A DNA stretch of 64,000 bases from Lewinella sp. W8 (lineage in GTDB: Bacteria > Bacteroidota > Bacteroidia > Chitinophagales > Saprospiraceae): assembly GCF_004375085.3 (NCBI RefSeq), contig NZ_SNAQ03000003.1, positions 371,711 through 435,710 of the forward strand. The letters run 5' to 3'. Positions within the stretch are counted from its first letter, which is position 1. Each line of letters begins with the position of its first letter. Shown in pieces: positions 54,117-62,985 of this stretch. The notes beneath the pieces are model-generated. The model did not search any database. It was not told where the DNA came from and was given only the letters and a program-made list of their open reading frames with translations. The translations under genes and the position numbers were made by a program.

Positions 54117-55436
54117 ATGCCAACCCGCAGAAAATTTCTCCGTAATGCAGCCCTCACCGGAGCCGGTGTCTCCGTCGGCCTTCCCGCCTACAGTCGCCGA
54201 AGAATCATTGGTGCGAACGACCGGGTAAACGTCGCCGTATTCGGCACCAATAGCCGGGGGAATTCCCTGACGGGGACCTTCGCCAAAACGAAGGACAGTC
54301 ACGTCTACGGCATCGGGGATGTGGACCTTCGCGCCATTGCCAAGGCGCAGGCCACCACGGTAAAGGCCGGCAAGGACAAACCAAAAGGCGAGCAGGATTT
54401 TCGTAAGCTCCTGGAAGACAAAGACGTGGATGCCGTGGTCATCGCCACGCCCGATCACTGGCACGCCCCCATGGCCATGATGGCCCTGGATGCGGGCAAG
54501 CACGTCTACCTGGAGAAGCCCTGCAGCCACAACCCCCGCGAGGGAGAAATGCTGGTCGCTAAGCAGGCCAAGACCGGCCTTCTGGTGCAAATGGGCAACC
54601 AGACCAGAAGTTCCGTTACCGGACAGAAAATCGTCAAGGAAATCCACGAAGGATTGATCGGAAAGGCCTACGCCGGCAAGGCCTGGTACTCCAATACCCG
54701 CGGGTCCATCGGAGTGGGTAAATCGGCCCCGATCCCGGAGTGGCTCGACTGGGAGCTTTGGCAGGGCCCCGCTCCCCGCGTAAAGTATAAAGACAACGTC
54801 GTGCACTACAACTGGCACTGGTTCTGGCACTGGGGAACGGGCGAACTCCTGAACAACGGTACCCACGAAATTGATATGTGCCGCTGGGCGTTGGACGTCC
54901 ACTACCCCACCCGGGTCAGCAGTACCGGCGGGCGCTACCACTTCGATGACGACTGGGAAGCCTACGACACCCAGGTCGCGGCCTACGAATTCCCCGGCGG
55001 AAAGACCATCAACTGGGAGGGCCGTAGTTGCAACGGTAAGGCCTTCTTTGATCGCGGCCGCGGTGCCATCATTCACGGCACCGAAGGAACGGTGCTCATG
55101 GATCGGGCTGGCTACTGGGTTTACGATCTAAAGGGTAAGGAGATCCGCAGTGAAAAGGAAGAAGGCAAGAGCGTTTCAATGGGCCTGGCCGGAGGTGGCG
55201 GTCTTGACGACTTGCACGCTCACAACTTCATCAAGGGCATCACCCATGAGGAAGAACTGCACAGTCCCATCGTCGACGCCAATCCCAGCGTAACGATTTG
55301 CCACCTCGGCAACATCGCCCAGCGAACCGGTGGCTCCTTCCACTGCGACCCGGAAACCGGTCGCCCGACCGACGATCCTCAGGCCATGGAGCTCTGGGGT
55401 CGCGAGTACGAGCCCGGTTGGGAACCCAGCGTGTAG
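54117..55436 (+). CDS. Gfo/Idh/MocA-family sugar oxidoreductase, Tat-exported
   Basis: 439 residues. The N-terminus R-R-K-F-L-R-N-A-A-L is a twin-arginine signal. The Rossmann part follows: V-N-V-A-V-F-G-T-N-S-R-G-N, I-A-T-P-D-H-W-H-A and Y-L-E-K-P-C-S-H-N with the catalytic E-K-P lysine. The C-terminal part has G-T-G-E-L-L-N-N-G-T-H-E-I-D-M-C-R-W-A. These enzymes oxidise or reduce sugar rings with tightly bound NAD(P); Bacteroidota paralogues next to DUF1080 genes often make 3-keto-glycosides. A terminator follows at 55475. Confidence 0.88.
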   Translation: MPTRRKFLRNAALTGAGVSVGLPAYSRRRIIGANDRVNVAVFGTNSRGNSLTGTFAKTKDSHVYGIGDVDLRAIAKAQATTVKAGKDKPKGEQDFRKLLEDKDVDAVVIATPDHWHAPMAMMALDAGKHVYLEKPCSHNPREGEMLVAKQAKTGLLVQMGNQTRSSVTGQKIVKEIHEGLIGKAYAGKAWYSNTRGSIGVGKSAPIPEWLDWELWQGPAPRVKYKDNVVHYNWHWFWHWGTGELLNNGTHEIDMCRWALDVHYPTRVSSTGGRYHFDDDWEAYDTQVAAYEFPGGKTINWEGRSCNGKAFFDRGRGAIIHGTEGTVLMDRAGYWVYDLKGKEIRSEKEEGKSVSMGLAGGGGLDDLHAHNFIKGITHEEELHSPIVDANPSVTICHLGNIAQRTGGSFHCDPETGRPTDDPQAMELWGREYEPGWEPSV

Positions 55437-55474
55437 TACAAAAGCTTAATTGATCTAGTCTATCTGGTGAATTT

Positions 55475-55509
55475 GGGCGGGCTCCCTTCGTGGAGCCTGC
55501 TCTTTTTTT
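55475..55509 (+). terminator. Rho-independent terminator after the Gfo/Idh/MocA gene
   Basis: Eleven-base arms gggcgggctcc / ggagcctgctc (G-T pairs) with a cttcgt loop, followed by a run of T. The stop of the convergent isomerase gene overlaps its end. Confidence 0.85.
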
Positions 55510-56458
55510 ATCCCTTGATGGCCCGTTCGATGCTGCCCGCCACCGCCGCGTAGGTTGCGGCCATGGCCAGATCGTTGTCCATTCCGTTCAGGGTGGCGCT
55601 GAAGGGCTCGGCCCGCACGGGCCCCTCGTACTTTCGCTCGTGCAGAAAGCCCAGAAAACCATTCAGATCAATCACTCCGGAGGCGCCGGGGAGCTCCCGG
55701 GCGGTGTCGGCCTGGTCCTCGCGGCTGAGTTTTGGGTTAGCGTCGTTGACGTCTACGGCCACAATTTCCTCGTTGGACCACTGCTTGAGGTCCTCCACGC
55801 TTTCCCCGGAGGTGTACCAGTGAAAACTGTCCAGGATCACCCCCACGTTCTCTTCCCCGATGGCGTCAATCAGTTGACGGAGTTCCCGGCCCGTACTGAT
55901 GAAGGCAAAGCGCTGACTGTGCCGCAAACTCCGGGTGCCGATGTACTCCAAACCAAGACGGATACCTTCCTCCCGCAGGATTCTGGCGGCGTCGCGCAGG
56001 CGGGACGCATGTTGATCAAAGTTGTCCCGGTACGTCAGGGATTCGTGGCAGGGCATGATCCAGGTACCGATGCGGGTCACCCCGATGGAACGCAGATTAG
56101 CGGCGTGCTGCGGCAGGGCACCGAGGTCCGCCCGGAATTGCTGCTCACTGCGCCGGAACTCGATGGGCAGGCCGTTGGCGCCCCAACTGATGTCGTTGCT
56201 TCTTGCCCGAGCGGCGAATCCCTGCCGCTCCTTGGCCGTCATCCCCTCCAGCCACTGGGCGGGAACGGAGAGCGCGTCGTATCCATGTTTGATGGCACCT
56301 TCCAGCATCTCGGTGGGCGAGCCACTTACGCCAATTGCGTCCGCCTTGAGACTTACCCGAAGGCTGGTATTCGGCGGAGATGGTTTGGTGGTAGTTGCGG
56401 CCAGGGCCACTCCGGTGGGTAACAGGAGACCGGTAGAGAGAAAGGAACGGCGGTGCAT
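55508..56458 (-). CDS. Xylose-isomerase-like TIM-barrel (sugar phosphate isomerase/epimerase)
   Basis: 316 residues with an exported-type N-terminus (H-R-R-S-F-L-S-T-G-L-L-L-P-T-G-V-A, possibly a Tat signal). The AP-endonuclease-2-like TIM barrel shows I-G-V-S-G-S-P, G-T-W-I-M-P-C-H, G-L-E-Y-I-G, V-G-V-I-L-D-S-F-H-W-Y, V-D-V-N-D-A-N and a closing R-A-E-P-F. Enzymes of this fold isomerise or epimerise sugars or their keto forms using a metal ion. With the DUF1080 and Gfo/Idh/MocA genes it suits a glycoside-processing set, but it is convergent to them. Confidence 0.8.
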   Translation of the reverse strand: MHRRSFLSTGLLLPTGVALAATTTKPSPPNTSLRVSLKADAIGVSGSPTEMLEGAIKHGYDALSVPAQWLEGMTAKERQGFAARARSNDISWGANGLPIEFRRSEQQFRADLGALPQHAANLRSIGVTRIGTWIMPCHESLTYRDNFDQHASRLRDAARILREEGIRLGLEYIGTRSLRHSQRFAFISTGRELRQLIDAIGEENVGVILDSFHWYTSGESVEDLKQWSNEEIVAVDVNDANPKLSREDQADTARELPGASGVIDLNGFLGFLHERKYEGPVRAEPFSATLNGMDNDLAMAATYAAVAGSIERAIKG

Positions 56459-56497
56459 GGAGTTGTCTTTGAGCGGTTAATGCCGTAAAAGACGACA

Positions 56498-57424
56498 TTA
56501 ATTACAAAAGTCCCCCACAAAATCCCGGACGATCCGGGTGTATTCATCCCGTCGCCAGATGATGTTATGGGCGTGCCAGGCACCCCAGTCCAGGGCGTGA
56601 TAGGTCAGCAATTCCGGCCGGATATTCTTGGCGATGCGGTCCGATTGTTCGGGAGCCGTGAGGGTGTCCGCCCGGGAGTGAAGGAGCAGCACCGGAACGT
56701 CGATGTCTTTGGCCGCCAGCACCGGGCTGACCTCATCAAAGCTTACGCCCGCCCGGAAGCCCGTCCAGGTGAAGGCACCGGGGGTCAGGGCGTAGAGGGC
56801 CGGACCATAATCCTTGACGCCCCGCTCCATGACAGCACTTTCCCAGTCGGCGAAGGGACTCTCGGCGACCACCCAGGCGGGTTTGGGCGCTTCCTGCCGG
56901 GCGGCGGCCAGCAGCACCGTTGCCCCGCCCCAGCTTTCTCCGAACCAACCGATTTTGTCCATGGTCAGGTCCGTTTTCTCCCGGAGGATTTCGGTGGCCG
57001 TAATGAGGTCACTGGCTTCGTGGTAGCCTCCGCTACCGTAGGCTTCATCGCTCTCGCCATGGCCCCGGTGATCGTACAGCATCAACGCACAATTGCAGTC
57101 GGCAAAAATCGGAGCGTATTTAAGCATATTGGCGCGGTTAACGCTGTATCCGTGGGCCATTACCACCCCGCAGGTCACCGTGTCGGGCAGGAACAGCCAT
57201 CCCTTCAGTTTGATGTCATCGTAGCCACTCACGAATTCCACCGATTCCTGGCCGGGCAGGGTCCGGAGCAGGCTATCGAGGTTGAGCGACCATCGCTCCT
57301 GATTCATCTGGTACACCGTGGCCAGGTCGCGGTCGGGCGTATGCAAAATGAGGCCACTGAAAAAGTAGGTGACGCCAAGGTACAGCACCACCATCGTAGC
57401 CAGAAAGAGGATAAGTTTTCGCAT
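56498..57424 (-). CDS. Membrane-anchored alpha/beta hydrolase
   Basis: 308 residues. An N-terminal hydrophobic anchor (about 3-27) is followed by an alpha/beta-hydrolase. It has the oxyanion part A-H-G-Y-S-V-N-R, D-H-R-G-H-G-E-S and nucleophile Ser164 in G-E-S-W-G-G-A. The acid lies in H-S-R-A-D-T-L-T and a late His in W-G-A-W-H-A-H-N. It resembles bem46/YqkD-type serine hydrolases. Its lipase, esterase or peptidase role is not determined. It lies 39 bp upstream of the isomerase gene on the same strand. Confidence 0.83.
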   Translation of the reverse strand: MRKLILFLATMVVLYLGVTYFFSGLILHTPDRDLATVYQMNQERWSLNLDSLLRTLPGQESVEFVSGYDDIKLKGWLFLPDTVTCGVVMAHGYSVNRANMLKYAPIFADCNCALMLYDHRGHGESDEAYGSGGYHEASDLITATEILREKTDLTMDKIGWFGESWGGATVLLAAARQEAPKPAWVVAESPFADWESAVMERGVKDYGPALYALTPGAFTWTGFRAGVSFDEVSPVLAAKDIDVPVLLLHSRADTLTAPEQSDRIAKNIRPELLTYHALDWGAWHAHNIIWRRDEYTRIVRDFVGDFCN

Positions 57425-57764
57425 GCCGCAAAGATAGTCGGGAAGAAGGGCATTTAAGACGGGGATTACATGGTCAGCGTTGATGCGGGCTACAGTGGAG
57501 AATTTGGGCGTCGGGGCGCAGGTGCAAAGAACATAAGCAAAGAGCAGAGTACCCGGAAAAGGCCTGCTCCGCAGGCCGGTCGACCAAAGATGACAATAGC
57601 ATCATCAGTCTACTGCTACCCCTCGCACTGGAAATGCTCGACCGCACGGGGCACCATCAGCCAAATGTCACAGAACGGGCCATCCCCGGCTAAAAGGTAG
57701 GTACAGTGTAATCTTCCCGTTATCTTCGCGTTCTCAATCGAAACAACTCCCCTTCCCCCACTTT
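57425..57764. other. 340-bp divergent region upstream of gldG
   Basis: Contains one dispersed repeat copy and a TATCTTCG (57720) resembling a -7 element. Small ORFs here are not supported. Confidence 0.5.
57506..57525 (+). repeat. Dispersed repeat copy 10
   Basis: gggcgtcggggcgcaggtgc followed by AAAG, preceded by AATTT as in other copies. Confidence 0.7.
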
Positions 57765-59510
57765 ATGGCCAATCTTGAAAAGCAGTATCGTCGGCATTCA
57801 TTGCTCCAGTTTTTCCTGGCCCTGGCCCTGCTCATCATCATCAACGTCCTGGCCAACGCCCGCTTCGGCACCACCACCCTCTACGGCGCGCTGGACCTGA
57901 CGGAGGATAAGCGGTTCACCCTCACGGACAATACCGTGGATCAGCTGCTGCAACTCGAAGAGCCCCTGCTGGTCCGCGTACTGCTCGACGGAGACCTTCC
58001 CGCCAACTACCAGATTCTTCGCCAGAAAATTGAGGAGACGCTGCTGGATTTTGCCAGCTACTCCGACAACGTCCAGTTTGAGTTTGCCGACCCCCTGGAA
58101 GGAGATATCGAACAAGTCCGGGATCGCCAACGTCAGCTGCAGGAAGACCTGGGCATCCTGCCGGTAACCGTCTACGCTGCTTCGGCTTCCCAGCGACAAA
58201 CCAACGCCGTCTATCCCTACGCCATCCTTTATTACGGCAACCGGCTGCGCGTGGTGCCCTTCCTGGAGCCCGCCCTGCCCAGCATTTCGGAGGAACGTCG
58301 CATTAACCAGGCCGAAGCCCTCCTGGAATACAAACTGAGTCGGGCCATTCACGGGTTGACGAACGACGACAAGCCCGTCGTCGGTTTCACCCTCAGCAAC
58401 GGCGAATTGCCGGGCGTTAAGACCTTCGACCTGGTCAGCGCTCTACGGGAAGATTACGAAGTCGGGCCGGTTTACCTGGACAGTTTCGCCACCATTCCCA
58501 CCGACATTGAACTCCTCGTGGTGGCCAAACCCACCGTTCCCTTCTCCGATTTTGATGCCTTCAAGATTGACCAGTACATCATGAACGGCGGCAAGGTCCT
58601 GTGGGCCATCGACGCCGTGGCCATGGACTACGATTCCCTAATCGGGCGAAACGAATTTTACCCCCAGCCCCGGTCACTCGGACTGGAAGACCTATTCTTC
58701 AAATACGGTTTCCGCCTGGAGCCGGTACTGGCCCTCGACCTGGTCAGCACCCGCATTCCCATCGTTACCGGAACCAATCAGGGCAAACCCAACATTTCTC
58801 TGGTGCCCTTCCCCTATCACGTTATGGCCATTCCGGAAGGCGAGCACCCCATCGTCAAGAATCTCGACCCCGTGGATCTTCGCTTCCCCTCGGTGATTTC
58901 CTACGTGAACGATGACCCGAAGGTGGCCAAGACGCTGCTGCTGAAGTCCAGCCCCCGATCGCGGCGGCAAAGACTGCCTTCCCCCATCGACCTGGACGCA
59001 CAGAAGTATTCCCTCGATCAGGCCCGGTTCAACGAAGACAGCCTTGCGCTGGGGGTATTACTGGAAGGCGTGTTTGAAAGCCCTTACGCCAACCGGCTTA
59101 GTCGGGAGAACGAAGCCATCCTACGGGAAAACGGCATGGCCTTTCGCCGGGAGTCCGTCCCGACGCGGATGATGGTCATCTCCGACGGCGACGTCCTGGC
59201 CAACGAAGTCCGTAACGGGAACGAACCCCTCCGTCTCGGCGAAAACCGCTGGGAAAAATTCCAGTACGCCAACAAGTCCCTGATGCTCAACGCCATCGAA
59301 TATCTCATTAATCCTGACGGGGTCATTGGGGCGCGAGGCAAGGAGGTCAAACTAAGACTGATCGACCGGGAAACCGCCCGGACCGAGGCGACCTGGTGGC
59401 GGTTCCTGAACATCGTTGCCCCCTTATTATTGCTGGCCATTTTCGGCCTCGTTTTCAACTGGCTCCGGCGGCGGAAATACGCCCAAAAAGCTTCCCCAAC
59501 CAATGAATAG
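57765..59510 (+). CDS. gldG: Gliding-motility/ABC transporter-associated protein GldG
   Basis: 581 residues. GldG is the membrane-anchored substrate-side partner of the GldA-GldF ABC transporter, linked to gliding and T9SS function. Seen: one N-terminal helix (L-Q-F-F-L-A-L-A-L-L-I-I-I-N-V-L) and L-D-L-T-E-D-K-R-F-T-L-T, typical of the family. A long periplasmic part carries E-Y-K-L-S-R-A-I and V-G-F-T-L-S-N-G-E, and a C-terminal membrane helix is followed by R-R-R. gldF is not adjacent, which is uncommon. The DUF4340 gene overlaps its stop by eight bases. Confidence 0.88.
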   Translation: MANLEKQYRRHSLLQFFLALALLIIINVLANARFGTTTLYGALDLTEDKRFTLTDNTVDQLLQLEEPLLVRVLLDGDLPANYQILRQKIEETLLDFASYSDNVQFEFADPLEGDIEQVRDRQRQLQEDLGILPVTVYAASASQRQTNAVYPYAILYYGNRLRVVPFLEPALPSISEERRINQAEALLEYKLSRAIHGLTNDDKPVVGFTLSNGELPGVKTFDLVSALREDYEVGPVYLDSFATIPTDIELLVVAKPTVPFSDFDAFKIDQYIMNGGKVLWAIDAVAMDYDSLIGRNEFYPQPRSLGLEDLFFKYGFRLEPVLALDLVSTRIPIVTGTNQGKPNISLVPFPYHVMAIPEGEHPIVKNLDPVDLRFPSVISYVNDDPKVAKTLLLKSSPRSRRQRLPSPIDLDAQKYSLDQARFNEDSLALGVLLEGVFESPYANRLSRENEAILRENGMAFRRESVPTRMMVISDGDVLANEVRNGNEPLRLGENRWEKFQYANKSLMLNAIEYLINPDGVIGARGKEVKLRLIDRETARTEATWWRFLNIVAPLLLLAIFGLVFNWLRRRKYAQKASPTNE

Positions 59511-60516
59511 AACTTCTTTACTTCTCCTGGCCGTCGTCGTGCTGGGGGCCCTTGCGTGGTACGTCTCGTCTCAGGGCCAGACCCCAACGCGCCTCGCCGA
59601 CGGTGCCGAAGAACGGCAGTTTGCCTACGCGGAGATTGATGACGTCCACAAAATCTTCGTGGCCGACCGGAAAGGTCACACCGTCACCCTCACCCGGGGC
59701 GGCGAAACCGGCTGGCTGGCGGACGGAAAGCCCGCCAACGAAAACGTCATGAAAAACCTGCTCAGTACGGTCCGACTGATTGACATTCAGTCCCTCCCCA
59801 CCCGCAAGGCCATCCCCAACATGGTCAAAAACTTGGCCACGCAGGGCATACTGGTACAACTCTTTGACCGGAACGGAAACAAACTCCGGGGGTACTACAT
59901 CGGGGGGTCCACCAATGACGAAACGGGTACCTACGCCATCAAGGAAGATAGCGAAAACCCCTACATCGTCCACCAACCCGGCTTCACCGGCAACATCCGG
60001 GCCCGCTTCAATCTCTGGGATGATGAATGGCGATCTAAGGTGTACTTTCAGGTTGACCCGGACAAGGTGGAGCGGCTCAGTATTGACTACCCCAAACAAC
60101 AGTCTAAAAGCTTTCTACTGGAAAAAGATGGAGGAAGCTATCGCCTGAGTCCGCTCTACGAAACCGGACAGCCCGTCCGGGAAATTCCCCGCGGCGTTGC
60201 CGAGGGTATTCTGAGCCGCTACGAGAAATATTACGTCAACCGCTACGAAAACCAGGATGCTCCCTCCATCGAAAGGGCCCGGGAATTGCTGCCCTTTGCC
60301 GTAATCACCCTCCAGGAGGAAGGGCAGGAAGCCAAGGAAATGCGTCTCTTTCCCCGCTACCAGGGAAGAACCCTGACCAACGACGTGAAAACCGGGGAAT
60401 ACATTGAAAGCGGAGGGCTGGAAGCCTTCACGGCATTCATCAACAACGGTGAAGATTGGGTACTTTTGAACGTAGAGACCACACAACCGCTGCTCGTCGC
60501 TTATGACTCCTTCTAG
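59503..60516 (+). CDS. DUF4340 domain membrane-anchored protein
   Basis: 337 residues from ATG 59503 (ATGAATAG overlaps the gldG stop). An N-terminal helix (L-L-L-L-A-V-V-V-L-G-A-L-A-W-Y) anchors a periplasmic DUF4340 region. It contains I-F-V-A-D-R-K-G-H-T-V-T-L-T-R, W-L-A-D-G-K-P-A-N and Y-Y-I-G-G-S-T-N-D-E-T-G-T-Y. DUF4340 proteins usually sit beside GldG-like/ABC-2 genes, so this is probably a component of the same envelope complex. Its exact job is unknown. The next gene starts inside its last 14 bases. Confidence 0.85.
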   Translation: MNRTSLLLLAVVVLGALAWYVSSQGQTPTRLADGAEERQFAYAEIDDVHKIFVADRKGHTVTLTRGGETGWLADGKPANENVMKNLLSTVRLIDIQSLPTRKAIPNMVKNLATQGILVQLFDRNGNKLRGYYIGGSTNDETGTYAIKEDSENPYIVHQPGFTGNIRARFNLWDDEWRSKVYFQVDPDKVERLSIDYPKQQSKSFLLEKDGGSYRLSPLYETGQPVREIPRGVAEGILSRYEKYYVNRYENQDAPSIERARELLPFAVITLQEEGQEAKEMRLFPRYQGRTLTNDVKTGEYIESGGLEAFTAFINNGEDWVLLNVETTQPLLVAYDSF

Positions 60517-61738
60517 GCTTACCGTTATTTTAGGCATTTTTCTACTTGTGGGAAGTGCCTTTACGACCATTCCCACCCCGGAATGGGGTTTCTTTGGGCA
60601 CCGTAGAATTAATCGCCTGGCGGTTTTCACCCTCGATGCCGAGATGATGCCCTTTTTCCGGGCCCATCTGGAGTGGGTCACCGAGCATGCCGTCGACCCC
60701 GACAAACGCCGCTACGCCACCGAACACGAAGCGGTCCGTCACTACATTGACCTCGACCACTGGAGTGAAGACAAGACCTACGATCACGTGCCGGAGCGCT
60801 GGACGGATGCCCTCATCTGGAAGGCTGGACTCACGATTGGCAGCGAGAACTGGAAAGTAGACACAATATTACAGGCCCCGGGGAACCAGAAATTTTCTCC
60901 GGAAAGCGTGGTGGTGTTCAACAACGATCGCTCCCGGGTGGAGATTCCACTGGGCACCTGCCGTGGTTGGTGGATTCGCAACGTCATCCCCCAGTACTAC
61001 GAAGACCAGATCGTTGTCCCGGCCGATAGTGCACGTGCGCTCGGCCTGCCGGCGATCTCGGCCCAGGAGGTGACCATTAGTGAAGGCTTCACCGATTACG
61101 GTATTCTCCCTTATCACCTGGAGTCCATGCACCGCCGACTGACGGAGGCTTTTCGGGAGGAGAACCCCACCAAAATTCTTCGGCTGGCCGCCGAGATGGG
61201 CCATTACATCGGCGACGCCCACGTCCCCCTGCACACCACGGAAAACTACAACGGTCAATTGACGGATCAGGTAGGCATTCATGCCTTCTGGGAAAGCCGG
61301 CTGCCGGAGTTATTCGCCGACGAGGAATACGACTTTTTCGTGGGCAAGGCCACTTACATTGAAAATCCCCGGGAATACTATTGGGATATCGTTATGGACA
61401 GCCACGTCCTGGTGGACAGCGTACTTCAGTCGGAGTGGCGGTTGCGTCAGACCTTCCCGGAAGATCAACAGATGTGTTTTGACGAGCGTCTCGGCCGGAC
61501 CATCCGCACCCAGTGCCCCGAATTTGCCCGGGCCTGGGCCACCGTAATGCAGGGCATGGTGGAAGAACGCTTCCGGGCCTCTATCCTAAGCGTAGGGTCC
61601 GTATGGTACAGTTGCTGGATCGACGCAGGTCAGCCAGACCTTTCGCGACTCGTACCCAATCTGGCCAATGCGGAGACGGTGGACAGTCTGAATGCCGCCG
61701 TTCAACGCGGCAAGATTAAGGGCCGGGTTCACGAATAG
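60503..61738 (+). CDS. Zinc-dependent phospholipase C-like exported protein
   Basis: 411 residues. The signal peptide is I-L-G-I-F-L-L-V-G-S-A-F. The mature protein resembles the zinc-dependent phospholipase C/S1-P1 nuclease fold. It has W-G-F-F-G-H-R-R-I-N, H-Y-I-D-L-D-H-W, then H-Y-I-G-D-A-H-V-P-L-H-T-T and I-H-A-F-W-E, which supply His/Asp ligands for three zinc ions. Activity could be on phospholipids or nucleic acids; the call rests on fold motifs. It overlaps the DUF4340 gene by 14 bases, so gldG, DUF4340 and this gene form one operon. Confidence 0.82.
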   Translation: MTPSRLTVILGIFLLVGSAFTTIPTPEWGFFGHRRINRLAVFTLDAEMMPFFRAHLEWVTEHAVDPDKRRYATEHEAVRHYIDLDHWSEDKTYDHVPERWTDALIWKAGLTIGSENWKVDTILQAPGNQKFSPESVVVFNNDRSRVEIPLGTCRGWWIRNVIPQYYEDQIVVPADSARALGLPAISAQEVTISEGFTDYGILPYHLESMHRRLTEAFREENPTKILRLAAEMGHYIGDAHVPLHTTENYNGQLTDQVGIHAFWESRLPELFADEEYDFFVGKATYIENPREYYWDIVMDSHVLVDSVLQSEWRLRQTFPEDQQMCFDERLGRTIRTQCPEFARAWATVMQGMVEERFRASILSVGSVWYSCWIDAGQPDLSRLVPNLANAETVDSLNAAVQRGKIKGRVHE

Positions 61739-61804
61739 TGACGAAAGTCGGTTCCCCCTCCTGAATTTAAGCCTGGCAGACATCCCATCCACGAATGGGT
61801 GTTC

Positions 61805-61812
61805 TATATTTG
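61805..61812 (+). promoter_or_regulatory. Candidate -7 promoter element for bioB
   Basis: TATATTTG is an exact TAnnTTTG match, 21 bp before the chosen bioB start. No convincing -33 box. Confidence 0.5.
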
Positions 61813-61833
61813 CCCCCCAACAACCCACAAAGT

Positions 61834-62922
61834 ATGACCGCGAAGACTGATGCCCTTCCCCAGACCTGGACTTTAGACGAGCTGAAAAAGCTGCACGATA
61901 GCCCCTTAATGGACCTGGTCTTTCGGGCTGCATCCGTCCACCGCACGCATCACGACCCGAACGAGGTCCAGATGAGCAGCTTGCTGAGCATCAAAACCGG
62001 TGGCTGCCCCGAAGATTGCGGGTACTGCCCACAGGCCGCCCGCTATCATACCGATGTCGAAGAAAATGCGCTGATGACGGTGGAACAGGTCCGGACGGCC
62101 GCCGAGCGCGCCAAGGGCCTGGGTAGCAGCCGCCTCTGTATGGGGGCCGCCTGGCGAAACGTCCGCGACGATGCGGAATTTGATCAGGTACTCGATTTGG
62201 TTCGGACCGTGAACGGTCTGGGCATGGAAGTCTGTGCCACCCTCGGCATGCTTACCCCCAATCAGGCCGAACGCCTTGCCGCTGCGGGTCTGTACGCCTA
62301 CAACCACAACCTCGACAGCAGCGAAGAATACTATAAGGAAGTAATCTCTACCCGGGGCTACGAAGACCGGCTGGAGACCATCGACAACGCCCGCAAGGCG
62401 GGCCTGACGGTCTGTTCCGGTGGAATCATCGGCATGGGCGAATCCGTCGAGGACCGACTGAAGATGCTACTCACCCTCGCCAGTCTTGACCCCCAGCCGG
62501 AATCAGTACCCATCAATGCGCTGGTCGCCGTGGAAGGAACTCCGCTGGAGGATCAGCAGCCGGTCAACATCTTTGAGATGGTTCGGATGATCGCCGTAAC
62601 GCGCATCATGATGCCCAATACCACCGTTCGCCTGAGTGCCGGTCGGACCAGCATGACCCCCGAAGGCCAGGCCCTCTGCTTCCTGGCCGGTGCGGGTTCC
62701 ATCTTTGCGGGCGACAAATTGCTGACCACCCCCAATCCGGAGGCATTCGAGGACCTGGAAATGTTCCAGCAGCTTGGCCTTCGCCCCACCGCTCCCTACG
62801 CCAAGGGAGAACAACCTCAGGTTAAGGAGGACCCCGGTGGCCCCGAGAGCAAAACCCGCATCAAATGGTCGCGGCCGGGTCACAAAATCGCCCGAAATGA
62901 GGCTAAACGGAAGAAAAAATAG
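61834..62922 (+). CDS. bioB: Biotin synthase
   Basis: 362 residues from ATG 61834. BioB is a radical-SAM enzyme that inserts sulfur into dethiobiotin. The 4Fe-4S motif C-P-E-D-C-G-Y-C places Cys58, Cys62 and Cys65. Further family text: S-S-R-L-C-M-G-A-A-W-R, Y-N-H-N-L-D-S-S, E-Y-Y-K-E-V-I-S-T-R, G-I-I-G-M-G-E-S and the R-L-S-A-G-R-T-S arginine site. The ~40-residue C-terminus is Lys/Arg-rich (K-R-K-K-K) and longer than usual. An ATG upstream (61795) would start inside the promoter. No other bio gene is seen. Confidence 0.95.
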   Translation: MTAKTDALPQTWTLDELKKLHDSPLMDLVFRAASVHRTHHDPNEVQMSSLLSIKTGGCPEDCGYCPQAARYHTDVEENALMTVEQVRTAAERAKGLGSSRLCMGAAWRNVRDDAEFDQVLDLVRTVNGLGMEVCATLGMLTPNQAERLAAAGLYAYNHNLDSSEEYYKEVISTRGYEDRLETIDNARKAGLTVCSGGIIGMGESVEDRLKMLLTLASLDPQPESVPINALVAVEGTPLEDQQPVNIFEMVRMIAVTRIMMPNTTVRLSAGRTSMTPEGQALCFLAGAGSIFAGDKLLTTPNPEAFEDLEMFQQLGLRPTAPYAKGEQPQVKEDPGGPESKTRIKWSRPGHKIARNEAKRKKK

Positions 62923-62985
62923 TTTTTCGGACAACGCCTTGTCATTCCAACCGTACTTAAAGAAACCCCCAAAAAAATATCCACT

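Noticed and set aside
53916..55076. Long minus-strand ORF antisense to the Gfo/Idh/MocA gene
   Set aside because: Coding shadow of a gene with Tat signal and Rossmann motif.
55490..56422. 310-codon plus-strand ORF over the TIM-barrel gene
   Set aside because: Antisense shadow; the minus-strand gene has a signal and barrel motifs.
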